DNA of 64,000 nucleotides from JAJYSO01 sp964495935 (GCA_964495935.1 CAZBXQ010000006.1:12467-76466); one strand, 5' to 3'; counted from the first letter of the stretch, positions 35,856 to 45,156 are shown. A program made the numbers and translations. Notes: a model not told the origin generated them from the sequence alone.

Positions 35856-37470
35856 ATTTCATCTTCCTTACGGGCTTTGGATTCTTATTGCCGTATTCTT
35901 TATTTATTTTGTTAATCTGGATGTTCTCTACATCAATTTGATGGAAGCCCGAAATATGCTTACCGCCCGGGAAATGGTAGATTTAAACCACTGGATTCTC
36001 ACCACTCTCGATGGCCTCCCACGCTATGAAAAACCACCTTTACCCACTTGGATTACCGCTCTTTTTGGAATGGCTTTCGGTTTCCACAGTTTTGTTGTTA
36101 TGCGACTTCCGGCGGCTCTTATGAGCCTGTTAACCGTATGGATGGTCTATCAATTTGCACAGCTTATTCAATTTTCTAAACGGCAGGCCTTCAATGCCGC
36201 TCTTATAATGGCCACCACCTTTTATCTCATTTTTTCGGGGCGCACCAATCAGTGGGATGTATATACCCATGCTTTTATGATGGTCTCCATTTATTATTTG
36301 TGGAAATTCCTTCAAAACGAAAAAAATGATTATAAAAATGCACTCTTGGCAGCCCTGTTCTTCGGGTTTTCTTTTTTGAGTAAAGGCCCCATTTCACTTT
36401 ATACCCTCTGGCTTCCTTTTTTAATCAGTTACGGATTCACGTATAAATACAAAAAACTGAAATCCAAATGGGGAGCCATAGTAAGTTTCCTACTGGTCGG
36501 ATTGGGGATTGGTTTATGGTGGTTTATCTATGTTCGTCTGGCCGATCCGACCGCTTTCATCGAAATTATGAATCGTGAAAGTTCCCGTTGGGGCAATTAC
36601 AACACGCGTCCCTTCTATTATTACTGGAACTTTTTTATCCAAACCGGGGTATGGACTGTTCCGGCTTTTATCAGTTTATTATATCCCTATTTAAAAAACC
36701 GGGTCATTCACAAAAAGAACTACACTTTTACATTGTTGTGGACATTATTTTCGGTTTTGCTCCTCTCCTTAGTTCCCGAGAAAAAACCGCGTTACCTGCT
36801 CCCGGCATTAATTCCGCTGGCCCTTAACTGCAGTTTTTATATCCACTACTTATTCCGAAAATTCAAAACCCTACCCCGAAAAGAAAGTTGGGTCGTCTAT
36901 TTTTATTTTGGCTTGATCGGCCTGATCGGTGTCGTCTTTCCCCTTGCTGCTTATTTAATATTGGATATATACGGAAGGTTTTGGATTTGGTATTTTTTAT
37001 CCAGTGTAACCCTATTTGGAGTGGGGATCTGTCTATTTTATTACCTAAAACATCAAAAAATTAGTAAAGTTTTTTATCTTACGATAGTTTTAATTTGCGG
37101 GGTTATGACTTTGGTTTATCCGCTGACCGATAATTTTATTCACAATCCAAAATTCAACACGATCGCCCAGCTCCACCAAAAAGCAAAGAATGAAGGTTTC
37201 CAAGTATATGAATACGGGGCATTTGCACCCCAGGTAATCTGGGAATACGGGAAGCCGATTCCGCAAATCAACGAGCGCGATCCCCAGCTCCCGAATGCAT
37301 CAAGATTTGGAATTATTGTTCAAAAAGAAGGATTGGATTACATTCAAAAGCTAAAAAAGGAATATACAATTTTGGACCGGGAACGCTATGATATGAATTA
37401 TGTACCCTCAACCAAAAACAGCTATAAAGACTGGTTGGTACGATATTTCTTTTTACTCGAAAAAAAATAG
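35848..37470 (+). CDS. GT39/ArnT-like glycosyltransferase (GT-C fold)
   Basis: A 540-residue integral membrane protein with about 12 helices. The first periplasmic loop carries the GT-C acidic motif (NLMEARNMLTAREMV, near 31-45) and later DGLPRYEKPPLPTWITA, as in ArnT and protein mannosyltransferases. A C-terminal soluble part follows (about 430-540). Such enzymes transfer a sugar from a polyprenyl-phosphate donor to lipid A or another acceptor on the periplasmic face. The eight-base overlap with the LAB_N gene links it to the two upstream genes. Confidence 0.85.
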   Translation: MSKFHLPYGLWILIAVFFIYFVNLDVLYINLMEARNMLTAREMVDLNHWILTTLDGLPRYEKPPLPTWITALFGMAFGFHSFVVMRLPAALMSLLTVWMVYQFAQLIQFSKRQAFNAALIMATTFYLIFSGRTNQWDVYTHAFMMVSIYYLWKFLQNEKNDYKNALLAALFFGFSFLSKGPISLYTLWLPFLISYGFTYKYKKLKSKWGAIVSFLLVGLGIGLWWFIYVRLADPTAFIEIMNRESSRWGNYNTRPFYYYWNFFIQTGVWTVPAFISLLYPYLKNRVIHKKNYTFTLLWTLFSVLLLSLVPEKKPRYLLPALIPLALNCSFYIHYLFRKFKTLPRKESWVVYFYFGLIGLIGVVFPLAAYLILDIYGRFWIWYFLSSVTLFGVGICLFYYLKHQKISKVFYLTIVLICGVMTLVYPLTDNFIHNPKFNTIAQLHQKAKNEGFQVYEYGAFAPQVIWEYGKPIPQINERDPQLPNASRFGIIVQKEGLDYIQKLKKEYTILDRERYDMNYVPSTKNSYKDWLVRYFFLLEKK

Positions 37471-37493
37471 TTTTGTAAACATCAATTTTCATT

Positions 37494-38057
37494 ATGAAAC
37501 TTTATTTAGTTCGCCACGGACAATCCCAATACAATCTCGAAAACCGGTTTACGGGTTTAGCCAATCCGGATTTAACTCCTCGTGGGATCCAAGAAGCTCA
37601 TAAAACAGGAAAAATATTAACCTCAAAAGCCATAGAAGTTGCCTTTGTTTCTACTCTTATACGAGCTCGACATACCTTGGATATTATTTTGGAAGAGATT
37701 GGAAATCCCAAGATTGAAGTCACTCAAACTGCTGAACTGAACCCGAGAGATTACGGAAAACTAACCGGGCTCAACAAAGCCGCTTCCGCCAAAAGATATG
37801 GAGAAGAACAGGTTCATATCTGGCGTCGGTCATATAAAACCCCGCCACCGGGAGGAGAAAGTTTAGAGCAGACTACCAATCGAATTGTTCCTTATTTTGA
37901 AACCGTTATTGAGCCTTATTTAGGAAATAAAAATGTGCTGCTGGTTGCGCATGGAAATACGCTTAGAGCACTTATCATGTATCTGGAAAATCTCACTCCC
38001 GAAGAAATTCGAAAGCGGGAAGTACCCCATGCCGAGCCGGTAATCTATTCTTTTTAA
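37494..38057 (+). CDS. Histidine-phosphatase family protein, phosphoglycerate mutase-like
   Basis: A 187-residue protein closest to short 2,3-bisphosphoglycerate-dependent phosphoglycerate mutases. It has the phosphohistidine motif LVRHGQSQYN (residues 5-14), RARHTLDII, RRSYKTPPPGGESL and VAHGNTLRALI. The motif that is LNER(H/Y)YG in true mutases reads LNPRDYG here, replacing the expected acid/base Glu by Pro, and the C-terminal tail is short. It may be a mutase variant or a different phosphatase. It lies between the GT39 and PAP2-fusion genes on the same strand. Confidence 0.75.
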   Translation: MKLYLVRHGQSQYNLENRFTGLANPDLTPRGIQEAHKTGKILTSKAIEVAFVSTLIRARHTLDIILEEIGNPKIEVTQTAELNPRDYGKLTGLNKAASAKRYGEEQVHIWRRSYKTPPPGGESLEQTTNRIVPYFETVIEPYLGNKNVLLVAHGNTLRALIMYLENLTPEEIRKREVPHAEPVIYSF

Positions 38058-38124
38058 ACCGTTTTGCCATTGAAACAGGACTACCCGAGCCTGCCCCAAT
38101 TAAACATTCATTATCAAGTTGCCC

Positions 38125-39468
38125 ATGATTACTACACTTCGCGAATTTGACCAGCAACTCTTCCTCTATTTCAATAATCTGGGGCAGCAACATTGGGACT
38201 GGTTTTGGTTATTTATAACCAGTAAATGGTCATGGATTCCCCTGTATATCTTACTGCTGTACCTCTTAGTCAAAAAAGTAGGGTGGCGCATCGCCGGTTA
38301 CACCTTGTTGACCATCGCCTTACTCATTACTTTTAGCGACCAGACCGCCAATGTTTTAAAGCACGGCTTTCAGCGTTTGCGACCTTGCCATCTCGATATA
38401 GGGGCGCGATCACTGGCTCCCTGCGGCCGGTATGGTTTTCCCTCTGCCCATGCCTTCAGTTCGATGGCTCTGGCTATTTTTGTCGGAAAATTACTGAAAC
38501 CGTATTATAAATACGCCTTGGCGACCTTGTTTGTATGGTCGATCTTTGTGGGGTACAGCAGGGTCTATGTAGGCGTACACTATCCGGGAGACATCACCGT
38601 CGGGTTTATCCTGGGTCTTGGATTGGGACATCTGTTTTATACGCTCTTCAAGTTTAGTTTTCAAAAAGCCTTCAGCACTGAGCGGCTTCCGATCTATAAA
38701 CCCTCAAGTACTATTATTCAGGAATTCAACAGCCCGGATACCTGTTTTTTATGTCGTCGCAATTATTTTCCGATAGGGGTTCTGCTGGCCGTTGCTTTTC
38801 TACTTTACCTGCGATCAGAACTCCATCCGGAAGCTTCCCTTTTAGAAGATACTCCCTATGAAATTTATTATGAAATGTTTGCGGTAGCACTGAGCCTGAC
38901 AGGAGCCTTCATTCGTATTTTGGTAATCGGATATCCCTATCAATACCCTCGTAAAAAATCAAAAAAGCAGAAAGAAGCGTATATTTTAAATACCTCGGGA
39001 ATTTATTCTCTCGTTCGCCACCCCTTGTATCTGGGAAACTTTCTTCTCTGGTTGGGAATCACGATCTGGACCGGAAATTACTGGTTTATTTCATCCTTTT
39101 GTCTGGCCTATTGGATGTATTATGAATGGATTGTCAGTGCAAAAGAAAATGTATTGCACCGAAGGTTTGGAAAGCGTTACCGGGACTGGGCACAGCGTAC
39201 TCCGGCTTTCTTCCCCCGAAGACAAAATTATATCAAATCCAAAGTGTCCTTTAACTGGAAAAGGGTGCTAAAACGGGAAAGAAATGTGCTTTTCGTACTC
39301 TTCCTAACCTTTTGTACCTTCAATGTAGTAGGGGAATTGGCCGAGCAGGGAACAGATTACAACTACTTTTTAATTCTTATGACCCTCCTGACCGGAATTA
39401 GTTGTCTTTTCTTAAACTATCTGAACCTTTTCAAGGGATTATTAATCAAAGAAAGGGTAAAGGAGTAA
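38125..39468 (+). CDS. Fusion of PAP2 lipid phosphatase and phospholipid/isoprenylcysteine-type methyltransferase
   Basis: A 447-residue membrane protein. The N-terminal PAP2 domain has all three motifs: K79-x6-RP87, PSAH (106-109) and SRVYVGVHYPGD (145-156). After a linker with two Cys pairs (CFLC), the C-terminal part has the PEMT/ICMT-type motif GIYSLVRHPLYLGNFLLWLG (about 292-311) and a late Glu and Tyr (AKENVLHRRFGKRY). PAP2 enzymes remove lipid phosphates, and relatives of the second domain methylate lipids, including lipid A phosphate in Leptospira. The ATG at 38125 is preferred to the TTG two codons earlier. Substrate is unknown. Confidence 0.8.
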   Translation: MITTLREFDQQLFLYFNNLGQQHWDWFWLFITSKWSWIPLYILLLYLLVKKVGWRIAGYTLLTIALLITFSDQTANVLKHGFQRLRPCHLDIGARSLAPCGRYGFPSAHAFSSMALAIFVGKLLKPYYKYALATLFVWSIFVGYSRVYVGVHYPGDITVGFILGLGLGHLFYTLFKFSFQKAFSTERLPIYKPSSTIIQEFNSPDTCFLCRRNYFPIGVLLAVAFLLYLRSELHPEASLLEDTPYEIYYEMFAVALSLTGAFIRILVIGYPYQYPRKKSKKQKEAYILNTSGIYSLVRHPLYLGNFLLWLGITIWTGNYWFISSFCLAYWMYYEWIVSAKENVLHRRFGKRYRDWAQRTPAFFPRRQNYIKSKVSFNWKRVLKRERNVLFVLFLTFCTFNVVGELAEQGTDYNYFLILMTLLTGISCLFLNYLNLFKGLLIKERVKE

Positions 39469-39566
39469 CAACTGTGTTTCATTTCTGAATATTAGTTTCG
39501 CCCGGTATCCATTGCCTAAAGGCGACGCAATAAATAAATTTTAGGTCCCTTGGATGGATTAAAATA

Positions 39567-40121
39567 TCAAGCCCATCGTTTTGAAATATAGAGCCGGATT
39601 TTATAGAATACAACGCCCAATATTCCCCCTATCAACAATCCTGCGATAATATCACCGGGATAATGCTTTCCTACATATATGCGGCTATAACTGAAGAATG
39701 CCAACCAAATCATTAATGGCCAAAAAATATACTTATAATATTTTTTCAACAGTGCGCCGATATACCCCATCAAAGCCATTCCTACCGAGGCATGAGACGA
39801 AAAAAAACCATAATCGCCACATTCTTCTTGTAATGGATAACGCATATCAAAATTCATGGTACAGGGGCGGGGGCGCATCACTCCGTATTTAAACAATTTT
39901 GAAATCCCATACGTTACGATTAACATCACCACCATAACCATTCCGGTTACCACGGCTTTCCTAAATCCCGTTTTCCATACGATTAACAGCACCAAAACCG
40001 CATATACCGGAATCGACATCCACTGATTGGTAAAAGCGATCCAAAAGTCATCCCATGTGGAATTTCCCAAATTATTGAGATAGAGAAAAAGTTCAGTATC
40101 CCATTGCTTTAAAGTTTCCAT
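39567..40121 (-). CDS. PAP2-family membrane phosphatase
   Basis: A 184-residue membrane phosphatase with five to six helices. The active-site motifs are KYGVMRPRP, SSHASV (Ser in place of the usual Pro before SxH) and SRIYVGKHYPGD. Its N-terminus (METLKQWDTELFLYLNNLGN) closely parallels that of the PAP2 fusion across the gap, so the two genes are probably paralogues. Likely substrates are undecaprenyl pyrophosphate or lipid phosphates. It starts at the last base of a small gene upstream on the same strand. Confidence 0.9.
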   Translation of the reverse strand: METLKQWDTELFLYLNNLGNSTWDDFWIAFTNQWMSIPVYAVLVLLIVWKTGFRKAVVTGMVMVVMLIVTYGISKLFKYGVMRPRPCTMNFDMRYPLQEECGDYGFFSSHASVGMALMGYIGALLKKYYKYIFWPLMIWLAFFSYSRIYVGKHYPGDIIAGLLIGGILGVVFYKIRLYISKRWA

Positions 40122-40354
40122 TATTCTTCCTCTTCGTAACGTTCTACTTCTCGATCATAAAATTTTGAAGCTTCAGCTATATAATGCTTGGCTTCCTGCT
40201 CTAATTCCTTTTGATCTTCCTTATCAAATTCTTCCAGCCATTCCACTTCATCGGTTTTTAAATCTATGATAAACCTTGGGAATTGGGTATGAATGATAAA
40301 AATAGCATCGGGGAAATCTGTGTTATCCCCAAATAAAAATTCCGGAATATTCAT
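40121..40354 (-). CDS. Small acidic protein of unknown function
   Basis: A 77-residue acidic protein (MNIPEFLFGDNTDFPDAIFIIHTQFPRFIIDL) with a charged C-terminal helix ending in a run of Glu. I recall similar proteins beside PAP2 genes in flavobacteria but no assigned function. Its stop overlaps the PAP2 start by one base, which supports a two-gene unit. No membrane segment or signal peptide is seen. Confidence 0.7.
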   Translation of the reverse strand: MNIPEFLFGDNTDFPDAIFIIHTQFPRFIIDLKTDEVEWLEEFDKEDQKELEQEAKHYIAEASKFYDREVERYEEEE

Positions 40355-40378
40355 ACTGATTGTGGTTTTAAATATCTT

Positions 40379-40530
40379 GAGGTCATTTAAACTTTTATGT
40401 TTGAAGCAAAAATAGAGATTATTGTTTCAGATGAAAATTTTTTTGCAGCACATAGCCGTATATTATCCCTTGCCGTCTGCTTAAACGGAAGAGGGAATTC
40501 TCAAAACCGGATTTTAGCCCAAGTACAAAT
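40379..40530. repeat. Repeat related to the 17416-17575 element
   Basis: It starts GAGGTCATTTAAACTTTTAT and for about 80 bases tracks the minus strand of 17497-17575 (GAAGCAAAAATAGAGATTAT shared). Further in, 40464-40489 matches 16364-16389. The right end is not clear. The -7 box of tmk follows at 40561. Confidence 0.6.
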
Positions 40531-40560
40531 CCCTCCACTACCAGGGTGTGTTATTTTATG

Positions 40561-40568
40561 TATTTTTG
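40561..40568 (+). promoter_or_regulatory. Likely -7 element of tmk
   Basis: TATTTTTG lies 21 bases before the ATG at 40590. It makes the upstream GTG at 40548 an unlikely start. Confidence 0.5.
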
Positions 40569-40589
40569 CGATGTTGCACAACATGCTCT

Positions 40590-41282
40590 ATGAAAGGAAA
40601 AATAATCACTATCGAAGGCCTTGACGGCACCGGAAAATCAACTCAAATCAAGCTCTTGCAGAAGAAACTGGAGGAAATGGGAATCCCCAATCGTTTTATT
40701 CATTTCCCCATGCTCAACGAGGGGATTTACGGTACTTTAATCGCCGAATTCCTTCGCGGAGAATACGGAAACCTCGATGAAGTACACCCAAAATTGGTGG
40801 CACTTCTCTTTGCCGAGGATCGAAATGAGCACCAATTTAAATTAAAGCAATGGTTAGCCGAGGGGCAAATTATCATCTTGGACCGCTATGTTAAATCCAA
40901 TATTGCCTTTCAATGTGCCAAAATGAATCAAAAGAAGGAAAAAGATCAACTCAAAAAGTGGATTCTGGATTTCGAATTCGGCAATAATGCACTTCCCCGA
41001 CCCGAGGCCTCATTTTTTCTGGACGTCCCTTTTGCAGCGATCTCAAAATCCTTAGCCAAAAACCGAGAAGGTGATGACCGTTCTTACCTCAACGGTAAAA
41101 AGGACATTCACGAAGCCGATATGCAATTTCAAAAACAGGTCTTGGCTGAATATTATAGGCTCTTAAAAGAAACCCCCGGATTCTTTAAAATCCCTTGCAT
41201 TGATTCCCGGGGAAAATGGCTTCCGGCCACGGAAATCCATCAACTCCTATTTTCTAAAATCAAACCTTACATTTCCCGTTAA
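40590..41282 (+). CDS. tmk: Thymidylate kinase
   Basis: A 230-residue nucleotide kinase from the ATG at 40590. The P-loop is EGLDGTGKST (9-18), followed by LDRYVKSNIAFQ with the DR(Y/S) motif, and a lid region AKNREGDDRSYLNGKKDIHEAD. dTMP kinase makes dTDP for DNA synthesis. The enzyme is slightly longer than the usual 205-215 residues and its lid is divergent, so another deoxynucleoside monophosphate specificity is possible. It is a single gene with its own promoter. Confidence 0.8.
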   Translation: MKGKIITIEGLDGTGKSTQIKLLQKKLEEMGIPNRFIHFPMLNEGIYGTLIAEFLRGEYGNLDEVHPKLVALLFAEDRNEHQFKLKQWLAEGQIIILDRYVKSNIAFQCAKMNQKKEKDQLKKWILDFEFGNNALPRPEASFFLDVPFAAISKSLAKNREGDDRSYLNGKKDIHEADMQFQKQVLAEYYRLLKETPGFFKIPCIDSRGKWLPATEIHQLLFSKIKPYISR

Positions 41283-41345
41283 GTCGCCTCTGCCGATATA
41301 GCGAAAGCCTATCCGGCATTTCCTTTCCAAAAAGATCAATTGCAT

Positions 41346-41597
41346 TTATTCTTCTTGGTCTTTTGCCAGTTTTGGAAAAGTTTCTCTTATCAATTGTTCA
41401 GCTTCTGTCTTGCGGCTGTCGGGAACCAATATAACGGCCTGTCCCGGAAGACGGCTGCCAAATCCCGCGCGAAGAGCAGAATCAGAGTCATTTCGAACAA
41501 TAGAATCTATTCCGGCCTCTTCGAAAATATTGCGCAGATGCTGAATATTTACCTCAAAACCCGTAAAAACAGGGACAAATTTATTCATTTCAGCCAT
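41346..41597 (-). CDS. DUF2007 small protein
   Basis: An 83-residue protein with the DUF2007 pattern: FVPVFTGFEVNIQHLRNIFEEAGIDSIVRND...LLPGQAVILVPDSRKTEAEQLI-like (here GSRLPGQAVILVPDSRK). These small cytosolic domains are annotated as putative signal-transducing proteins, but no function is shown. An internal ATG three codons in (MNKFVPVF) is an alternative start. It is convergent with tmk. Confidence 0.8.
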   Translation of the reverse strand: MAEMNKFVPVFTGFEVNIQHLRNIFEEAGIDSIVRNDSDSALRAGFGSRLPGQAVILVPDSRKTEAEQLIRETFPKLAKDQEE

Positions 41598-41885
41598 AGC
41601 TTATCATATTATATTTCATCCTAAGATAAGTCATTTTTGAGAATTAAAGACTGAAAATCAGAAAAAATCAATAGCCTCCTCATCCTCTTTTCATTCCTAT
41701 ATTCAAACCCAAGGCAATACAGCAGATACAGAAATTCCATCAGGCTATAAACCGCCTCGACAGCAGCCCTCAGTCGGAATTAGACCGATACAACTTTTGC
41801 CCAATGGCAATTTATAATAGAAATATCAGGTGATAGGTGCTAATGGTAATAGAGGTCTGAAACTCCTCAACTCATAAAAATGGAG

Positions 41886-42635
41886 CTACTGCTTCTGACT
41901 GGCATTAAAATAGATGCTTTGCCAAGTCGAAGGGCTAAAATTCTTTCCTTTTTTAACGCAATAAAATAAGGTAAACCCGCCGACCCATTGAAAGAGGATA
42001 AAAGCAAAAATAGCATATTTAGAAAAGTCCATATTATCGGTGAGCAAATCCCACGGAAAAATGGCGGCAAAGAGCAAACTAAAAGCCAGCACGGTCGCCA
42101 CCATATATTCGATCCCTTTATAAGGCCAAGCCTTCAATTTTCTCCAAGGGCTCAAATCATTACCCCATTTGTGAATTAAATAATAATAACCATTCCCCAT
42201 CGGAGCAAAAAGTAACGGATCATCTGCATTTTTGAGCCGAAAAGATTTTGCCGGAGCCATAATCTTAAATCCCGTAAATTCCGTCTGATGAAGTTTTTCT
42301 AAATGTTTTGTCTTTTGAAGAGCTTCTATCGGCAATTCCTTCTTGAAATAATGGCTGTCTAAAAACCGTAACCGATAAACTACACAAATCTTCTTGATCT
42401 GTTCAAGGTGAAAAATCCTGTCGGCTTCAATTACTTCCAAATTAAACGAATTGGAATCTTCTCCTCCCGAATGATCCGCCTGCAGCCGCTCTCTTATTGC
42501 TTCTTCCTTCTCTGTATCTTCCGCCAGAATGGTTTTAAAATCCTGAAGAAGCTCTTCCCCCGAAATAAAACGGTCGCGCTCCCGAATCAACTTTTCTTCA
42601 ATATTTGTCCCCTTCATAATCGCAATATTTTCCAC
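41886..42635 (-). CDS. Conserved membrane protein of unknown function
   Basis: A 249-residue protein. The first 170 residues are soluble and mixed charge, with a central LPIEALQKTKHLEKLHQTEFTGFKIMAPAKSFRL segment. The C-terminal part has two hydrophobic segments (about 179-197 and 204-222). I recognise similar flavobacterial proteins but no named domain. It lies downstream of pheT's start region on the same strand order, with about 100 bases to the pheT stop, so joint transcription is not clear. Confidence 0.7.
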   Translation of the reverse strand: MENIAIMKGTNIEEKLIRERDRFISGEELLQDFKTILAEDTEKEEAIRERLQADHSGGEDSNSFNLEVIEADRIFHLEQIKKICVVYRLRFLDSHYFKKELPIEALQKTKHLEKLHQTEFTGFKIMAPAKSFRLKNADDPLLFAPMGNGYYYLIHKWGNDLSPWRKLKAWPYKGIEYMVATVLAFSLLFAAIFPWDLLTDNMDFSKYAIFAFILFQWVGGFTLFYCVKKGKNFSPSTWQSIYFNASQKQ

Positions 42636-42732
42636 TAAATTATAAAATAATCAAGTGAAAATTATGAAATTGGAAATTTTAACACTACAATTTCCAATCG
42701 CTAATAGCTCGATTCTGAAATGGGTTACCCTT

Positions 42733-45156
42733 CTATCGCAACTCAGCACCTAATTCTTGTTCAAACTGTTTTCTCAACTTCTTCATAATCTTATCGACTT
42801 TATTATCGGTAAGTGTTTTCTTTTCATCGAGAAAAACAAAACTCACGGCGTAACTTTTCTTCCCATCCGGAAGGTTTTCGCCCTCATAAACATCAAACAA
42901 ATCAACACTTTTCAACAAAGCAGAATCTGTTTTTCGGGCGATTTCCCGAATCTTAGAAAATTTAACGGTTTTGTCCAATAGCAGGGCGAAGTCGCGCCGC
43001 ATTTTCGGGAACTTCGGGATGGGTTGGACCTTTAACTTCTTTTGGCGTTCCAAAATCTGCAGTATCTCTTCCCAATCGAGATCTGCATACAATACTGTTT
43101 GATCAATATCGTAAACTTTGACAATCTTACTTTTCAACACACCCAGGTATCCCACTCTTTTATTTTCCACATAAAGTGCAATAGAATCAGAAAATAAATC
43201 CCGTTCACAAACCTCACTATAATGAACCAGTCCCAATCGATTAAACAAGCTGTGCAAAATCCCTTTCAGATAGAAAAAATCACTCTCTCGAGAATCGGAA
43301 TTCCATCGTTCTTGTTGCTGCTTCCCGGTAACAAAAAAGCTAAGATGCTTCCGTTCTATATATTTTCCCTCCTTCTGATGATACGTTTTTCCAAATTCGA
43401 AAAAACGTAAATCCTCATTCTTACGATTGATATTAAACGCAATACTCTGTAATCCTCCGGGCAATAAAGACTGTCGCATTACCTCCAGATCAGCACTTAA
43501 GGGATTCATCAGGAACACGTTTTCCTCGCCCTCCTGATCCTTAAAACGAGTGTGATTTTTATCGGTCAGAGAATTGGACATCATTTCATAAAATCCTTGT
43601 CCCATGAGTTGACCGGCAACGATCTTCTGAATATTATGATCGTCATATTTATCAATCTCTACAATCGTTGCATTGAGCTTTTCATTGGTTTCTACATTAT
43701 TATACCCATAAATTCGCAGCACTTCCTCGATGACATCCACCTCTCGTTTTACATCGCTTCGAAATGGCGGTACGGTCAAACCAATTCCGGTTTCCGTTAT
43801 ATTTTTAGCCTGAATACTCAGCGAGGATAAAATAGATTTCAATTTTGATTCTTCGATCGTTTTTCCTATCAGGTCATTCAATTTTTTAAATCGAAGAAAA
43901 ACCTCAAAATCTTCAATTTTTTTAGGATAGACATCGTTCAACTCACTGGAAACTTCACCTCCGGCAATCTGCTGAATCAACAACACCAAACGTTTTAAGG
44001 CAAAGTTTGTAAAATTGGGATCGATTCCCCGTTCAAAACGAAAAGAAGCATCGGTACTCAACCCGTGCCGTTTAGCGGTTTTTCGAATGCTCACCGGATC
44101 AAAATAGGCACTTTCCAAAAATACATTTTTGGTGTTCTTGGTCACTCCCGATTCGAGACCTCCAAAGACCCCGGCGATACACAAGGGCTTCTCCACATCA
44201 CAAATCATTAAATCTTCTTCGCTCAACTTGCGGGTTACTCCATCGAGCGTAATAAATTCGGTTCCTTCCTTTAGGGTTTTTACCAGAATTTTTTGTCCTT
44301 CTATACGATCGGCATCAAAAGCGTGGAAGGGCTGGCCCAACTCGTGCATAACATAGTTAGTCGCATCGACTACATTATTAATCGGGGACAAGCCAATGGC
44401 CTTTAACCGATTTTTCAACCAGGCCGGAGACTCGGCAACTTTGATTTTAGAAATTGTAATCCCGCAATAACGGGGTGCTTTATCGGTATCCAAAATCTCT
44501 ATCGGGACATTCCGGGTATGATTATCAACTCTAAACTTGCTTATAATCGGCTCATTCAAGGTTGCATTCAGTCCTTTCTCCCGTAACCCGGCGCGCAAAT
44601 CCCGGGCCACCCCATAATGGCTCATCGCATCCGATCGATTAGGCGTTAAATCGATATCAAATATTTCATCGGTATAGACCTCAACAACCTCGGCAAGCGG
44701 GCAGCCTACGGCCGTATCTTCTGCCAGCACCATAATTCCGTCATGACTATTTCCCAGCCCGAGTTCATCTTCGGCACAAATCATCCCGTAACTCTCCTCC
44801 CCTCTGATTTTGCTTTTCTTAATCTTCCATGCTCCATGTTCCTTATCATACAAAGTGGTACCCACGGTAGCCACCGGTACAACCTGTCCTTCGGCCACAT
44901 TGGGGGCCCCGCAAACAATTTGCAACGGCTGTTCTGCTCCGATATCAACGCGTGTGATCTTTAGCCGATCGGCATTGGGGTGTTTTTGACAGGAAATCAC
45001 CTTCCCGGTCACAATTCCAGATAATCCGCCTTTCACCGATTCATATTGTTCTATACCTTCTACCTCAAGGCCTAAATTCGTCAATAAGCGTTCCGTCTCT
45101 TCAGCCGTCCAGTCTATATCTACAAAATCCTTTAACCAGGAGTATGAAATTTTCAT
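42733..45156 (-). CDS. pheT: Phenylalanine-tRNA ligase beta subunit
   Basis: An 807-residue subunit of the alpha2-beta2 enzyme charging tRNA-Phe. Domains in order: the EMAP-type tRNA-binding domain (about 40-150, with CQKHPNADRLKITRVDIG and GAPNVAEGQ), B3/B4 editing domain (HELGQPFHAFDADRI), B5 domain, catalytic-like domain (MSNSLTDKN...FEFGKTY), and the C-terminal FDX-ACB anticodon-binding domain (PKFPKMRRDFALLLD). The length matches the family. pheS is not adjacent, which is common in this phylum. Confidence 0.96.
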   Translation of the reverse strand: MKISYSWLKDFVDIDWTAEETERLLTNLGLEVEGIEQYESVKGGLSGIVTGKVISCQKHPNADRLKITRVDIGAEQPLQIVCGAPNVAEGQVVPVATVGTTLYDKEHGAWKIKKSKIRGEESYGMICAEDELGLGNSHDGIMVLAEDTAVGCPLAEVVEVYTDEIFDIDLTPNRSDAMSHYGVARDLRAGLREKGLNATLNEPIISKFRVDNHTRNVPIEILDTDKAPRYCGITISKIKVAESPAWLKNRLKAIGLSPINNVVDATNYVMHELGQPFHAFDADRIEGQKILVKTLKEGTEFITLDGVTRKLSEEDLMICDVEKPLCIAGVFGGLESGVTKNTKNVFLESAYFDPVSIRKTAKRHGLSTDASFRFERGIDPNFTNFALKRLVLLIQQIAGGEVSSELNDVYPKKIEDFEVFLRFKKLNDLIGKTIEESKLKSILSSLSIQAKNITETGIGLTVPPFRSDVKREVDVIEEVLRIYGYNNVETNEKLNATIVEIDKYDDHNIQKIVAGQLMGQGFYEMMSNSLTDKNHTRFKDQEGEENVFLMNPLSADLEVMRQSLLPGGLQSIAFNINRKNEDLRFFEFGKTYHQKEGKYIERKHLSFFVTGKQQQERWNSDSRESDFFYLKGILHSLFNRLGLVHYSEVCERDLFSDSIALYVENKRVGYLGVLKSKIVKVYDIDQTVLYADLDWEEILQILERQKKLKVQPIPKFPKMRRDFALLLDKTVKFSKIREIARKTDSALLKSVDLFDVYEGENLPDGKKSYAVSFVFLDEKKTLTDNKVDKIMKKLRKQFEQELGAELR

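Noticed and set aside
40548..40589. GTG start for tmk fourteen codons upstream
   Set aside because: The extension contains the -7 box and encodes a Cys-rich stretch not found in the family.
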